Origin: Emiliania huxleyi CCMP1516
Lineage: Eukaryota; Haptophyta; Isochrysidales; Noelaerhabdaceae
Reading direction: 5' to 3'
Assembly: GCF_000372725.1 (NCBI RefSeq)
Contig: NW_005197803.1
Coordinates: 52,373-116,372 of the forward strand
DNA: 64,000 nt
Both the position numbers and the translations under genes were made by a program. This document shows, piece by piece, positions 39,609 to 52,517 of the stretch; position 1 is the first letter of the stretch; every line of letters starts with the position of its first letter. The notes beneath the pieces are model-generated. The model was not told the origin of the DNA and made no database searches. It worked only from the letters and a program-made list of their open reading frames with translations.

Positions 39609-40181
39609 TCACTCATCACTCGTCCGGGTGTACTTGCCAATTATGGTGCCGTCCTTCTTCGGACCCGTCACCCGCCAGGTGATCGCAAACGCGGCGTCCG
39701 ACTCGAACGCAAAGACTCCACGATATGTGTCGGGATCACAGAGATGCACAAAGGGTGGCGGGTCCACCCGCGGGTCGTCTGCCAGGTCGATCGCGTGGAA
39801 GAAGCGGGAGCTTGCCAAGATGGACTCGGGATCGCGTGCCAGCGCCTCGTCAAAGTGCACCTTCACAGGTGCGGTGGTCAGGTCCCACAGCAGACGTTTG
39901 GTCGCCGCGATGCTCTGTCTGCCGCCAAGGGTTGCCATGCCCTCCTCGAGGTAGGTCAAGCGCACGCCGCCATCCGCGCACCGCAACGGCTCGAAGGTGG
40001 CCTTGCCTGCAAAGCTCCCAGAGGCGCCACCGCCAGGTGTGTAGTCCATAGCCTTGGTCAGCTGCCAGCGCCCGCGGAGGTAATCGTACATCGCCTCCGC
40101 GGTTCGTGGGCGCATGGCCTTGACGGACATGGAGCTGCAGAGGAGCAAGCCGACGAGCTGCCTCCGCGTGCGCAAGAGCAT
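39609..40181 (-). CDS. DUF6314-like small beta-barrel protein
   Basis: 190 codons from Met at 40181. After a short hydrophobic leader the sequence reads YDYLRGRWQLTKAMDY, GSFAGKATFEPL, LTYLEEGMATL, then RRLLWDLTT-like strands, VHFDEAL, HLCDPDTYRGVFAFES and ITWRVTGPKKDGTIIGKYTR. The pattern L.G.W, G.F.G.A.F, Y.E.G, H.C..D.Y.G, W.V.GP.K, with a total core of about 160 residues, is that of DUF6314, a family of unknown function. I see no stop or shift. The neighbouring FMO gene is convergent. A functional link between the two is only suggested by proximity. Confidence 0.75.
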   Translation of the reverse strand: MLLRTRRQLVGLLLCSSMSVKAMRPRTAEAMYDYLRGRWQLTKAMDYTPGGGASGSFAGKATFEPLRCADGGVRLTYLEEGMATLGGRQSIAATKRLLWDLTTAPVKVHFDEALARDPESILASSRFFHAIDLADDPRVDPPPFVHLCDPDTYRGVFAFESDAAFAITWRVTGPKKDGTIIGKYTRTSDE

Positions 40182-40238
40182 GCACGGCCAACGACACCGG
40201 CCGAGCACGCGCAGAGCGTCTGGCCGACGCGAGATCAA

Positions 40239-40780
40239 AGGAAAAAGAATTTATTGATCCAAAACACGATTTTCCCCACCAGACTGCGAAGAGAGATCGG
40301 AAGAGGCAGACTCCCTAGGGTGGGCGACGGCTAGCGCACCACACACCTCTCCTTAAAATCCCTGTGTGGTGGCGGCGTGCCGTCCTCCCATCCCTCCCTT
40401 GGGTTGTCTGTTTTCTTTCTTTCTTTTTCTTCCCCACCTAAGTCGGTCGCACGACACGATTCACGCATTAAAATCCCTGTGTGGTGGCGGCGTGCTGTTC
40501 TCCCATCCCTCCCTTGCCTGCCCGTTTTTCGTTCTTTCGGGGGACACGATTCACGCGACAGGCGAGGCGCGGGCGACGGCTTCCTCAGAAGCCGTCGCCC
40601 GCACCACAGGAGCAGTCACACCACTCCCACCCCGGCGCCCACCCACTCTCCCCCCCGACATCCCCACCCCACCCCACAACCCCGCCCCCCCCGACCCGAG
40701 CAACCCCGCCCCAACCCGACCCGACCCGATCCACCCCGCCCCGCCCCGCCCCGCCCCCCCAGTAAGCTAAAAGTACGTAC

Positions 40781-40864
<84 letters not shown>

Positions 40865-41454
40865 AACAATGCGCTAATTACCGCAAACCCGGAGGGGTGA
40901 TGGGATGCTGTCTCGGCGGTCTCAGGCCCAGTGAGGTAGTGCGCCAGACTATCCCAGATCCTGCTGACCAAGCTCCTCTTGTAGCTCGATCGGTCACACC
41001 GCCATCGCCGTCGGGGAGAGGGGGGACGACACTGCTTCGGCAGCGTGCACCTCGATCCAGTACCGTGTTTGTTATGACCCCCCCCCAATGAACATACCAG
41101 TGAGGGAGGGCGAGACGATCGAGGGGTCCCGTACCACGCGGAATCGGCCCTATCCAGTGCTCAAGTGCTCAATTACCGATTCTCCTGAAGCCGAACACAA
41201 CAACGTCCGGAGAAGCGACGGTCCGCTGCGCCAGAGTGCCCTGGCGCAGAACCTATGCATCTCTCGTGCTTGCGTCCCAGAGTGCCCTCGCGCACGTCGC
41301 ACGCATGCATTTCAACAAACAAGCAGCCTCTAGCCCTCATGGTCGAATCGCGCAAGCTCTAGCCCCATTGCTCGACGCGGAAGTGCAGACAGGCCCGGCC
41401 ATCTGCATCTCTCGCAAGCACCGCAGATCCTCTCCTCCCCAACCTACCACCGTT
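40239..41454. repeat. Intergenic: duplicated 57-bp motif, TG and AG microsatellites
   Basis: A motif TTAAAATCCCTGTGTGGTGG CGGCGTGC..TCTCCCATCCCTCCC occurs at about 40354 and 40468. A (TG)n tract at about 40783-40829 passes directly into (AG)n to about 40860. A C-rich stretch with CCCCGCCC units precedes it. No gene is supported. Confidence 0.7.
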
Positions 41455-43236
41455 ATGGGTGTTGCCGCGCTGCTCCTTCTTGCCATTGCGGTCAGAGTCC
41501 ATACGGCAGGCTGGGCGAGGGCAGACGAAGCCACCACGCTGTGGTTTGTGCCCGACGATCTCTCCAACACGTCGAGTTGCGACTCGCTCGGCATGGAGAG
41601 GGTTGAATTGTACCGGGCGGTCCTCCGAGTCAATGACAGCTATGCGACGGGGGCGAGCGAGGACGTCTTCTTCCCTCTCTTTTCGTCACACCCTCTCCCA
41701 GGCCCTGCCCCCGACTCAGACTTGGAGGCGGACCCTGCTGTGAGGGTAGGTATGATCTTCGTCCATGGTGCGCTCCGCAATGCGAACGCGTACTTTTGTG
41801 AGGGGTCCAGTGCCGTTGCCAGCCGCGGGGGCGACGTGAAGGCACGCACGCTCGTTGTCGCGCCGTGGTATGGCACTGAGCAGCTAAGCGCGGAGGAGTG
41901 GATGGGACGCGGCAATGGCACCTCCACTCGTTGGACAAACAACAGCTGGATTCAAGGGGGAGTGCGTGGCACACACACCCCAACACGCAAGAGATGTTGC
42001 AACGCCTCCCACCTGCCCTGCGCAAACGCCGGAATTTGCCGCCAAAAGCGCCTCGCTCGTTGCACCCCGCAGGACACGCGCGGCAAGCCGAAGCGCTTCT
42101 CGACCTCGTTCGACATCATGGATCAGCTCGTACGCCTGCTCCTCGATGGCGCTCCGCTTGTGGACGGGGCAAAGCTTTACCCTCGTCTAGACCACGTCGT
42201 CATTGTTGGCTTCAGTGCTGGCGCGCAGGAACCCGGCGGAAACGGGGGCTCTCACGCGGAGACATCGCCAGCGCACCAACTGCGAACGCCCCCACGTAGC
42301 AGTTCGCGTTCCGCTACTCCTTCTTCGCCGCGCTTGACACCCGCGTGCGCTACTTGCTCTCCGATGCCGCAACGTGGATGTACTTTTCACCCGAGCGCCC
42401 GGCGCCCCGCTGCACGCTGCTCCACGACTCGGGAGTGTCTCATGCCTGCGTCGAGTTCGGCGAGCCAGACGTTGAGGAGTGCACTGGCTATAACAACTAC
42501 AAGTACATTTCCTCTCCTTTCTCCCCTCTGCGCGCCCATGGATTGAGGATGCCCGTCGTCACAGGTATGGGCTGGGCAACCTGTCCAGCAGCGAGAGCAG
42601 GTACGTAGAAAGATTTGCGGACGACCAAGGCCTCCTGGACGACGCCGTCGAACTGTGGGCCGACAAAGATGTCCGCTTCGTGTTTGGACAACATGACACG
42701 TGCAACGCCCAGTCAAACGGCTACGACAACGCACGATCGTGCTTCCAGAGGGACGCTGGGTGCTATCCCGTCTCGGGCGACGTGGCTTTGCGCGAAATGA
42801 ACCTCACCGGCATGACGTGCTGCGACACGTGAGGCTCGCCCTGCGCCCGCACAGCACACGCCACACCCCTGTTCCCACGCCTGGCGAGAAGTGTGATGCT
42901 CGCCGGTGAATTAGGTTTCCCGCCTCAAACAACAACGTGCTGGATGTCAACTGCGAGGCGATGCTTACGGGCTCGAATCGCCTTCAGCGCGGCCTGAACC
43001 ACATGAATTATCTCACCCACCTCTACTCGGTGCGGAGGCGGTCGGCGCACGAGCGAGGACGAGGTGCAGCCGCAGGTCCGAGCCGACCTTACACGCCAAG
43101 GCACAGCCTCTTTGCGGGCGCGCACAGCGACTACGCGTTTTACCAAAGCAAAGCCTTTGTCGAATGGGCCTTCCCCGGTGAACTCGACTTACCGCACACC
43201 AAGGAGCAAGGGCCAAGAGTCGAGCTAAATAGATAA
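41455..43236 (+). CDS. Secreted alpha/beta-hydrolase, six exons
   Basis: Exons 41455-41961, 42073-42222, 42300-42502, 42565-42828, 42915-43031 and 43107-43236; all phases agree. Starts MGVAALLLLAIAVRVHTAGW, a signal peptide. Motifs: VGMIFVHGALRNANAYFCEG (oxyanion strand HG), VVAPWYGTEQL, HVVIVGFSAG|Q (nucleophile elbow G-F-S-A-G, split by an intron), then VFGQHDTCN (acid region) and AGAHSDYAFYQS (catalytic His). Several Cys and N-glycosylation sites (NNS, NGT, NLT) support secretion. Similar proteins occur in algae and oomycetes without assigned substrate; esterase or lipase activity is inferred. Introns 42223-42299 and the one starting at 43032 appear GC-AG. The first intron (41962-42072) is frame-neutral and stop-free. 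Confidence 0.85.
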
Positions 43237-43627
43237 ACGATCGTTAAATGGTAACGGACATACGAAGACGATATACCCGCAAGGTCCCACGAAGGAGAGG
43301 CCGCGCTGAGCCGTTTTCTCTGACGCGCAGTCTTGAGTCTAGTGCTCTAGTCGGGGCACGACCGCCGGCGCCGCGCTCCGGGCGGGACACCCCGCCCCGC
43401 GGGTCGGGGACGCGCGCGGGGACGCCGCCTCGAGACGACGCCGCGGCGGCCCCCACATCTCCCACGCCCAGGCGCGGCCTCGCGGCGCTTGATTAGGCTT
43501 GCTTGGCCCTCGCGCGCCTCGCCCCCGCTCGCACCACGCGCTACGCGCAGCACGCGCGGGCGCGCGCCCCCCTCTCCGCGCTCGCGGAGGCCGCGGAGCC
43601 CCGCGCAGCCCCGGCCCGCCCCCGGCG

Positions 43628-43727
43628 NNNNNNNNNNNNNNNNNNNNNNNNNNNNNNNNNNNNNNNNNNNNNNNNNNNNNNNNNNNNNNNNNNNNNNNNN
43701 NNNNNNNNNNNNNNNNNNNNNNNNNNN
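43628..43727. other. Assembly gap (100 N)
   Basis: A run of exactly 100 N, a conventional unknown-length gap. The flanks are extremely GC-rich. Confidence 0.99.
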
Positions 43728-45839
43728 GACGGTTGGTCGAAGGTGAGGGAGGCGTCGAGCGACATTGGCGCCCTCGATGTAGCAGTAGTCGTGCAGGTCG
43801 CGGCGGCGCGCGAGCGAGTAGGCGTCCTCGAACGCGTTGATGTCCAGCTTGACGCGCTCGAAGATGCGGGCCGGCTGGTTGTTGGTGAGCAGCCCCGGCA
43901 AAGCGGCAGTGATCGGGATGCCACCGAGTGCCTTGTTGTTGGTGGTGGTGGGGGGTGGGGGGGGGGGGGGGGGTTTCCACCCACGCCCAGCGGCCAGGGG
44001 ACGTGTGTGGGGGGGGGGGCGCCGCGCGCGCGCGCGCGCGCCTTGTGGTAGAGCGGCTCGGTGCTCGAGAGGAAGATGCTCTGCAGCGGGATCTCCTGGC
44101 CCTGGATGTAGTCGCCGAGCAGCGGGCCGAACCTCTCCAGGTCCTCGTCGGCGACTGCGAGCTCGCCGCTGAGCGACAGGTTGGACATACCCGGCGGCAG
44201 GTCGACGTTGCTGTCCGTCCGAACCATCGCAAACCGCAGGCCCGAGGCCGACGCGATGCCTGTTCACGGCCAGAGGTGTGAGGAGCCGCTGTCCACACCG
44301 CGAAGGTCGCAGGCCCCCGAGCTCGGCGCGATGCCGAGCTGCAGCTGGCCGAGCGGCGAAAAGTCAAACGAGGAGGGGTTGTTGACTTCGACGTGTATCT
44401 CGAGGACGAGTGGCAGCGGGCTGGGCCGGCCCGGGAACTCGCGCGGCTGCCCGTCGCGGAACGAGAAGTGCACGATCCGCACGTCCAGCCCCGACGCTCC
44501 TGCGTTGCGAACACGCCAACCTCGGGGTGGGAGATATGGGGAGATATGGGGAGATATGGGCAGCCCAAGTTGTGAATGCGCCAACCTCGGGGGCACAAAG
44601 GTGGTCTTGTGCAGCGTCTTCAGAGCACCGCGTGAAGACAACGGGGAGGAGGACAGCGGAATACAGTGCGGGATGCAGCGGGAGACAGTGGAGCGCGTGT
44701 CTCTCGAGTGCTGGTTGCGAGACGTGACTACGCATTCCCCTTCTAGGCTGACGCACCCTTCATCGCGACCTCCCGCTCGAGCACGGCGCCGACCGGCAGC
44801 GGAAGGGGGGGCACCCCTAGCGTGAGGCCGCCGCGCAAGCCGAGGGTGAGGTTGGGCGCGACGAGCAGCTCCCCCGCGAGCTGCTTGAAGACGCCAAACT
44901 CGGTCACCTGCGCCCAGGCTCCGGGCCGCGTCGCGGCACGACTACCCCCCCCCCCCGCGCGGGCGTCGCGGGACAGCGCCGCAAGGCTTGCGCACCGACA
45001 GCGCGCCGTGCAGCTGGAAGCGAGCCTCGCCGCCGTCGCCGAGCAGGATCGGCTCTCTCGCGGTGAGGCGGCCGCACGGCCGATCCCGATAGTTTAGCAC
45101 CAGCTCGGTGCCCCGCAGCGCCGCGCCGAAGCCGATCCGTGGCAGGACCAGCTTTGCGTCGATCGACGCCTCTGCGCCGTCGCCCATCGGCCGCGTCAGC
45201 GCGAATCGCTCGATTGTGATCTCGGACGCGTTGACGAGCTGCTGCGCCTGCGGGTGGCCGAGGGCGAGCCGCTTAGGCTGCTCCCCTGCGGCGGGTCGGG
45301 GTGGAGAGGGGCACGTTCCCCCTGCGGCTGCCCCCGCACTCTTTGCCCAAGGCTTCTCGCCCCCTCGCTGGTCTGCGCCCTCGCTGGGAGAGGTTAGCGC
45401 GGCGCACCGTCATCCGAAAGGCGATGGTGACCAGGGCTAAGCAGATGAACGACCCAATGAACACGTGCCGGGCGCGCGGACGCCTGCGAGCAGCCCAACG
45501 GGGCGTCGGGCCGCGGCTCGCGGTGCGGACTGGCATGCGTCAGGCGAGGCGGGGCGGGACGGGAACGAAACTCGGCGGGCGCGCGCGCCATTGAAGCAGG
45601 CCCGGACGGTCCACGCTCGGAGCGGGCGGCACCTCCTCCCTCGGCGCGGCGGCATCCCGTCCCTCCCGCCAGTCCACAGCGGGCGCGTCGCCGCCAGCGG
45701 CAGAGGCGTCCGCGCCGCTCGAGGCGCCGGCCTGCGCCTCAAGCTCCCGGTAGGGCTCCTCCTCGGGGATGGAGAGCCAACTGGACCAATAGCCGGCCCG
45801 CCAGGGCGAGACGGCCGCGAGGTCTGCGCCCGTCTCCAT
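43728..45839 (-). CDS. Single-pass membrane protein with LEA14/DUF3712-like segments, multi-exon, cut by the gap
   Basis: Read on the minus strand: exon 1 from Met at 45839 (METGADLAAVSPWRAGYWSS); an exon with a membrane helix (VFIGSFICLALVTIAFRMT, near 45430); about 45275-45000 (QQLVNASEITIERFALTRPM, IDAKLVLPRIGFGAALRGTE); about 44900-44770 (VTEFGVFKQLAGELLVAPNL); about 44490-44280 (VRIVHFSFRDGQPREFPGRP, LVLEIHVEVNNPSSFDFSPL); about 44240-44045 (SNVDLPPGMSNLSLSGELAV); about 43915-43750 (PITAALPGLLTNNQPARIFE). Short tail, one helix, then repeated beta-rich segments with N-P-S motifs resemble LEA14-like and fungal DUF3712 proteins. Exon borders are approximate. The C-terminus lies in or beyond the N gap. 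An intron near 44520-44560 carries GGGAGATAT repeats. Confidence 0.55.
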
Positions 45840-46665
45840 GCCCCGGTCCTGGCCTGTGGATTGACGATTCTACACCCCTAAACTCACGACTTCGCTCGCT
45901 TTCGGTGGTAAAAATACCTGCCGAATGCGTACAAGCCTGACGAAAAAACTAAAGATATTTGCACATGGAGTACCTTTCTACCTACCTACCTATGGAGTGC
46001 AAGATACTCGTTCTGTTGCCGTCCCAAGCTGTCACTCCCTATTCTCCCGGCCGGTGTGGGGCGCGCGCGGGGGGCGGCGTGTGTGCGGGATGTCTGTGGG
46101 CCCGAGAGCGATATGCCATGTCCGCCTTGCGGTTGTTTCATAACATCGAAGGCTAAGCTCAAAGAAAAAGACTAGCACCACTGTATTTTTGTACGTCCAA
46201 GCCTTATCTCTCTCTCTCTCTCTCTCGATCATCTACATGCGGCCATGCATGAGCAATCAGTGAGTGCCCTACGAGTGCACTCGACGGAGACCCTGCGCGG
46301 GCGAGGCGGCGAACCAGGAAGCCACGGCAACCGCTATCCCTCGGTCCTCTGGTACTCCAGCCGGCGACGGGCCGGCGCTGGGTTCCCCACCCAGCCAGGG
46401 TCCGTCCGTGTAGGTCCGGGGGGAGAGAGATTTTTAGAACATTTCTTCTAGGTCCGTGCGGTTATTGATGGCCACGTGGCGGTGGGGGTGGGGCCGGGGG
46501 GGGGGGGAGGCGGGTATGGTGGTGGTACGGGCCGCGGCAACACCCTGATGCGGAGCCTCAGGGGTGGCCCCTTGACCGGGCGGGACAACTCGGGAAGTTG
46601 TGGCCCTCGAAATTCTCGAATTTCAAGCGCGCTCAAAAGCAAGCCCGCTCAAAAGCACCGTAGAA
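45840..46665. other. Intergenic / tubulin upstream region
   Basis: Contains a CT microsatellite at about 46207-46226 and a G-rich stretch at 46480-46530. No gene. The 46560-46665 part probably includes the alpha-tubulin promoter and 5' UTR; no clear TATA box is seen. Confidence 0.5.
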
Positions 46666-48637
<1,972 letters not shown>

Positions 48638-49874
48638 AGCTGCTCCTCCCCCTCCGCCGCGCTCGGGCGCGCGATAGCCGCGTGCTGCGATCTGGGCCCT
48701 GGGTTGTGCTGTCGTGTGAGGAGACTCACTCACTAGCTAGAGCTCACACTCGAGGCCGTCATCGCATTCGCCTTCCTGGAACCAATCCGCCTTGCGTTTG
48801 TCATCGAGGCTAGCAAAAAAATACAGCGGGCTCCACAAAGCCCGAAGCCGCGATTGCGTTTTTTCTCACAACAGTCAACACGTGCCTCTGCCGGCTCTGC
48901 GGCATGTTGTGCGAGTATATGGGCCAAAAGCGTCGAAAATGTCCCAAAAAAGCGTGTCTCGAGTTTGTTGCAGCTCCGCAGCCAGCGCGGGCTGCCAGGA
49001 CGCACCGCTCGCGCGTTCGGCACACTCGGTGGACCCCACCGAGTGTGCCGAACCAACTGGAGTGAGTAGGCTCGACGCCGTGCTCGCTGTGGGGCTGCAA
49101 CAAACTCGCCGCCGAGCGTGCCACCGACGGCGTCCCGTCGGAGGTGATGGAGTGTGAGACCTGAGGCTGCGGAGGTGACGCCTGAGGTACCGGGCCGTGT
49201 ACGGCGACTCAGCCGGCGACCGCCACGGGCTCAGACGAGACTTGTCGACGCGTTCCGGCTCAGCTTCACCGTGGTCATCGGGCGTCTGTCGACGTCAGGA
49301 CCACCCATACAGCTCGCGGGTTTGAGGTCGCAAGAGCCAAGATGGTGGCGTTTGGACATCCCAACCATCACACAAGACAGCCTGTAGGTGATGGCGGGAC
49401 GGCGCAGTGTTTGTGGCACTCGGCAGTAGGCACCCGCGGCACAGCCCCGCGGTCGGCTCTCGCGGGCTGCGGAACCGGCCCCAGAAGGGGACGGTCCGGG
49501 CGAGTGTGGCAGCTCCTGCGCTAGTATGGGCACCCTCTATCACAACACTACTGATCCTGGCCATTAGAGCTGCCAGGGATAGCGTCAGGAGCTGGTAGGA
49601 GTCAAACCCCTCTTATTTGAGACATCGTGGCCCATATACTCGCACAACGAGCCCTGCACTGGTGCACATCCGTTCTTGAAAAAGTGGGTGGGTAGCGGGT
49701 AGGTAAACGCTTCGTAGGCCCCGGATGGTGTTGGTGGGTGGGTGGGTGGTGACTGTGTGTGTGTGTGTGTGGAGTCTGTGTGTGGGTAAGGTTCGGTCGT
49801 TTCTCTCTCTCCCCTCGGCCTCGCGCGCGTCTTCGAGCATCGAGGCACACGACAGCTCTCGTCGTTGCCACAGC
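48638..49874. repeat. Intergenic with a 149-bp imperfect palindrome
   Basis: The palindrome spans 48960-49108 with a near-perfect core at 49015-49053 (GTTCGGCACACTCGGTGG, 3-bp spacer, reverse complement) and outer arms GAGTTTGTTGCAG / CTGCAACAAACTC. A GT run is at about 49750-49772. No gene is recognised. Confidence 0.8.
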
Positions 49875-50116
49875 ATGTCGTCGTTCCTCGCACCGTGCCC
49901 ACGCGACGCGCGGCACCAGCTGACCGAGATCGCGCTCCCCGACTGCCGCGTGCCGTACGTACGGGCGGCTTACGGCGCGCTCAACAAGTCATCCGAGGGC
50001 GGACTGCTGTTACGCTCGACGAGTGCGACGCCGCTCTAGCAGCTCGAGGGGTTCAAACGCGAGGCGACCATCGTCTCCGCCGAGCTCGACGACGAGGCGG
50101 CCGTTATTATCTCCTG
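49875..50116 (+). pseudogene. Gene fragment cut by the telomeric-repeat block
   Basis: From ATG at 49875 the frame reads MSSFLAPCPRDARHQLTEIA, LPDCRVPYVRAAYGALNKSS, meets a TAG at about 50037, and continues in the same frame with QLEGFKREATIVSAELDDEA before running into the repeat at about 50120. It could be an exon pair with a small intron, or a broken gene truncated by the repeat. Family not recognised. Confidence 0.35.
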
Positions 50117-50159
50117 TCCTCGGGAGAGCGGCGGCGGCGGTGTGAGAGTCGGCGGTGCG

Positions 50160-50620
50160 CTCCCGACGACAAATATTCGCCTCACAGTCAAACACGGCTG
50201 CTCACACGCCCAGCCGTGCTCTGGTGCGTCGCTACCCTTGGGTCGCCTCTGCCACCGAGATGTCGAGGCCGGGGCGCACTCTTCGACTTGGGCTATTATC
50301 TGGCCTCGGGAGGGCGGCGGCGGCGGCGTAGAGGCGGCGGCGAGCTCCCGGTGGCAAATACTCGCCTCACAGTCCAAGATGGCGGCTCGCGTCCCCGGCC
50401 GTGCTCTGGCGTGCCTCTCTAGTCCCGCCTGCCACCCAGATACCGAGGGCGGGGCGCACACCACTCTTCGACTTGGGCTATTATCTGGCCTCGGGAGGGC
50501 GGCGGCGGCGGTGTAGGGGCGGCGGCGAGCTCCCGGTTGCAAATACTCGCCTCACCACACGGTCCAAGATGGCGGCTCACACGCCCAAACAACACAAATC
50601 TCTCTCCTCACGCCCAACCA
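50160..50620. repeat. Inverted copies of the 34.56-35.0 kb repeat
   Basis: Reverse complements of the triplicated unit at 34560-35005, with GGCTATTATCTGGCCTCGGG, GCGGCGAGCTCCCGGT.GCAA and AGTCCAAGATGGCGGCTC. At least two full copies and one partial copy. Confidence 0.9.
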
Positions 50621-50693
50621 TGCTCTGGTGCGTCGATTGGGTCGCGTCTGCTGCCCGTGTCTCTGTCTTATCGGCGCGACGACAACAAGCTAC

Positions 50694-50939
50694 CCCTAAC
50701 CCTAACCCTAACCCTAACCCTAACCCTAACCCTAACAACCCTACCCTAAACCCTAACCCTAACCCTAACCCGAAGAACTCGGAGCATTCACCGAGAGCTC
50801 GCGTCAACGGACCGCTGGTTCCTCCATTCCGACCCGAAGCGGCCCGTTCTTAGGAGCTGCACAACGGCTTGAACTCTCTGACCCTAACCCTAACCCTAAC
50901 CCTAGCCCTAGCCCTAGCCCTAGCCCTAGCCCTAGCCCT
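50694..50939 (-). repeat. Interstitial telomeric repeats (CCCTAA)n with CCCTAG variant
   Basis: Arrays at 50694-50771 (CCCTAA) and 50882-50939. The second starts as CCCTAA and passes into seven CCCTAG units. The 110 bp between arrays is the reverse complement of the spacer at 34284-34404. Confidence 0.95.
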
Positions 50940-51361
50940 TGGCTGTGCTGTATAAGGCGCGCGAGGCTGGGTGCTTTGCTAGCTACCTTGCTTGTGTCTC
51001 CCGAGAGAGATTCTTAGCAATACCAAACAACTCTAACACTCACACGTTTTTTTGTGTTTTTTGTCTCCCGTGGCCGGAGGGTTGGTTGGGAGTTGGGTGG
51101 TGGGGATGGGTCGGTCGGTGTGGGTGGGTTTCCCTCGCCTCATCAGCCGGGTGGGCCGTGCGTGAGGTGGGTGGGGATGCGGGATGGGTGGGTGGTGCCA
51201 AGCCTCAGGATGTGGGGCACGTGGGTCGAGAAAAAAACGCAACGCCGAAATTTGGGCAGGTCATCGAAACCTCAGGTCATCGAAACCTCTGCGCGCACTT
51301 TATCGCCGCACTTGTATCGCCGAAGGCCAGCCACTGGCCCTGCACTGGCGACTCACACCAC

Positions 51362-52517
51362 ATGGAGCCCTTGCCGCCGACCCTCGAGCACCTCGTCCCG
51401 GAGCTGCACGCCGCCATCGGCAGCGCGCTCGCCGACGACCCCGCCTCGCTCTTCGCGCTCGGCGTGGTGAGCCACGGCTTTTGCGACACGCTCCTCGGCG
51501 GCGAGCACGCGCACCAGCTGTGGGTCGAGGTCTCGAGGCGGACGCTCGGCCCGGCCGCGCCCGAGATGGCGCGGCGGGCGGGCGCGGCCGCCGGCCTCGC
51601 CGGCTACCGTGCCGCGCGCCGCCTGCGCGCCGAGGTTGCGGCGGGCTTCGAGGTGGTCGAGGGCTCTGTCACGGAGCACCTGGCGGGTGCGGACGCGGTC
51701 GCGTGCCCATGCCTTGGGAGCCTCCGCAACTACGGCCTCGGCGCGCAGGGCGCCGTGCGCCGCGCCGCCGGCGCCTCCTTTGAGCACGGCCTCCGCTCCC
51801 TCCGCCTGCCTCTGGCGCCACTGAGCGCCACGCTCGTGGAGGGCGGCGCGCTGGCGCCGATGGCGGTCGCGATGGTGGTGACGACGCCACCGCGGGAGGT
51901 GCTGGACCTGCTCGACGAGATGCACATCTCCGGCGACGTGGGCAGCGCCGAGCATGCGTCCCGTGTGGAGGCGCTCGGCGCCAGCCTGAGCCAGCGGCTG
52001 CACGCCAGCCTGTTTGGCGAGCTGCGCGCGGCCGGGCTCTGGTCGGTGGCGATGCCCACACTCGCGACCGGAGGCACTGGGCTGAGCGCGCCGTGCGTGT
52101 GCGCCGGCCTCGCGACGGCGCGCCGCTCTCTGCAGATAGCTCCACAGCGACGCGAGCCACCGCCGGACCACGAGGGTGGCGCACCCGCCGCTGGTGTGGG
52201 TGGAGGCACGGGCGGGAGGAGGACCACGCTTGGGGGAGCCTCGCTGCCGCTGCGCTGGTCCTCACGCCCTCTGCGCTGGTCCTCACGCCCTCTGCGCTGG
52301 TCCTCACGCCCTCTGCGCTGGTCCTCACGCCCTCTGCGCTGGTCCTCACGCCCTCTGACCGGCGGCTCCGCCCTCGCTGCAGGCGCTGCTCGAGGACGTG
52401 CGCCAGCAGCCGGGCTCTCCGCGGCTGCGGCTGCGCGTCGCCTGCTTCGAGCGCTCGCACGTCCGCCCGGCGCTTGCGGCGCGAGAGAGCGTGCTGCGTC
52501 GCTTGTTTGACGAGTAG
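51362..52517 (+). CDS. F-box-like/macro-domain protein, two or three exons
   Basis: Start MEPLPPTLEHLVPELHAAIG. Residues about 5-70 are helical and F-box-like (VSHGFCDTLLGGEHAHQLWV). Residues about 100-260 match a macro domain: FEVVEGSVTEHLAGADAVAC (V..G.it....DAIV), GLGAQGAVRRAAG, ATLVEGGAL, and AAGLWSVAMPTLATGGTGLS (the A.P.L.TG..G ADP-ribose loop). Macro domains bind or hydrolyse ADP-ribose; a fused F-box would link this to ubiquitylation (inference). The C-terminal exon is 52383-52517 (LLEDVRQQPGSPRLRLRVAC...RRLFDE, stop). Its intron 52206-52382 starts GC and carries five 21-bp repeats. A 43-nt intron at 52097-52139 would restore frame to an exon reading LHSDASHRRTTRVAHPPLVW; this small intron is uncertain and a frameshift is the alternative. 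Confidence 0.75.
52250..52355 (+). repeat. 21-bp tandem repeat, five copies, intronic
   Basis: Unit CTGCGCTGGTCCTCACGCCCT repeated five times without change. It lies inside the predicted intron of the macro-domain gene. Because 21 is divisible by three, it also stays open as a seven-residue protein repeat. Confidence 0.95.

Noticed and set aside
40585..41088. Minus frame with (SL)n(HT)n
   Set aside because: Translation of the AG and TG microsatellites.
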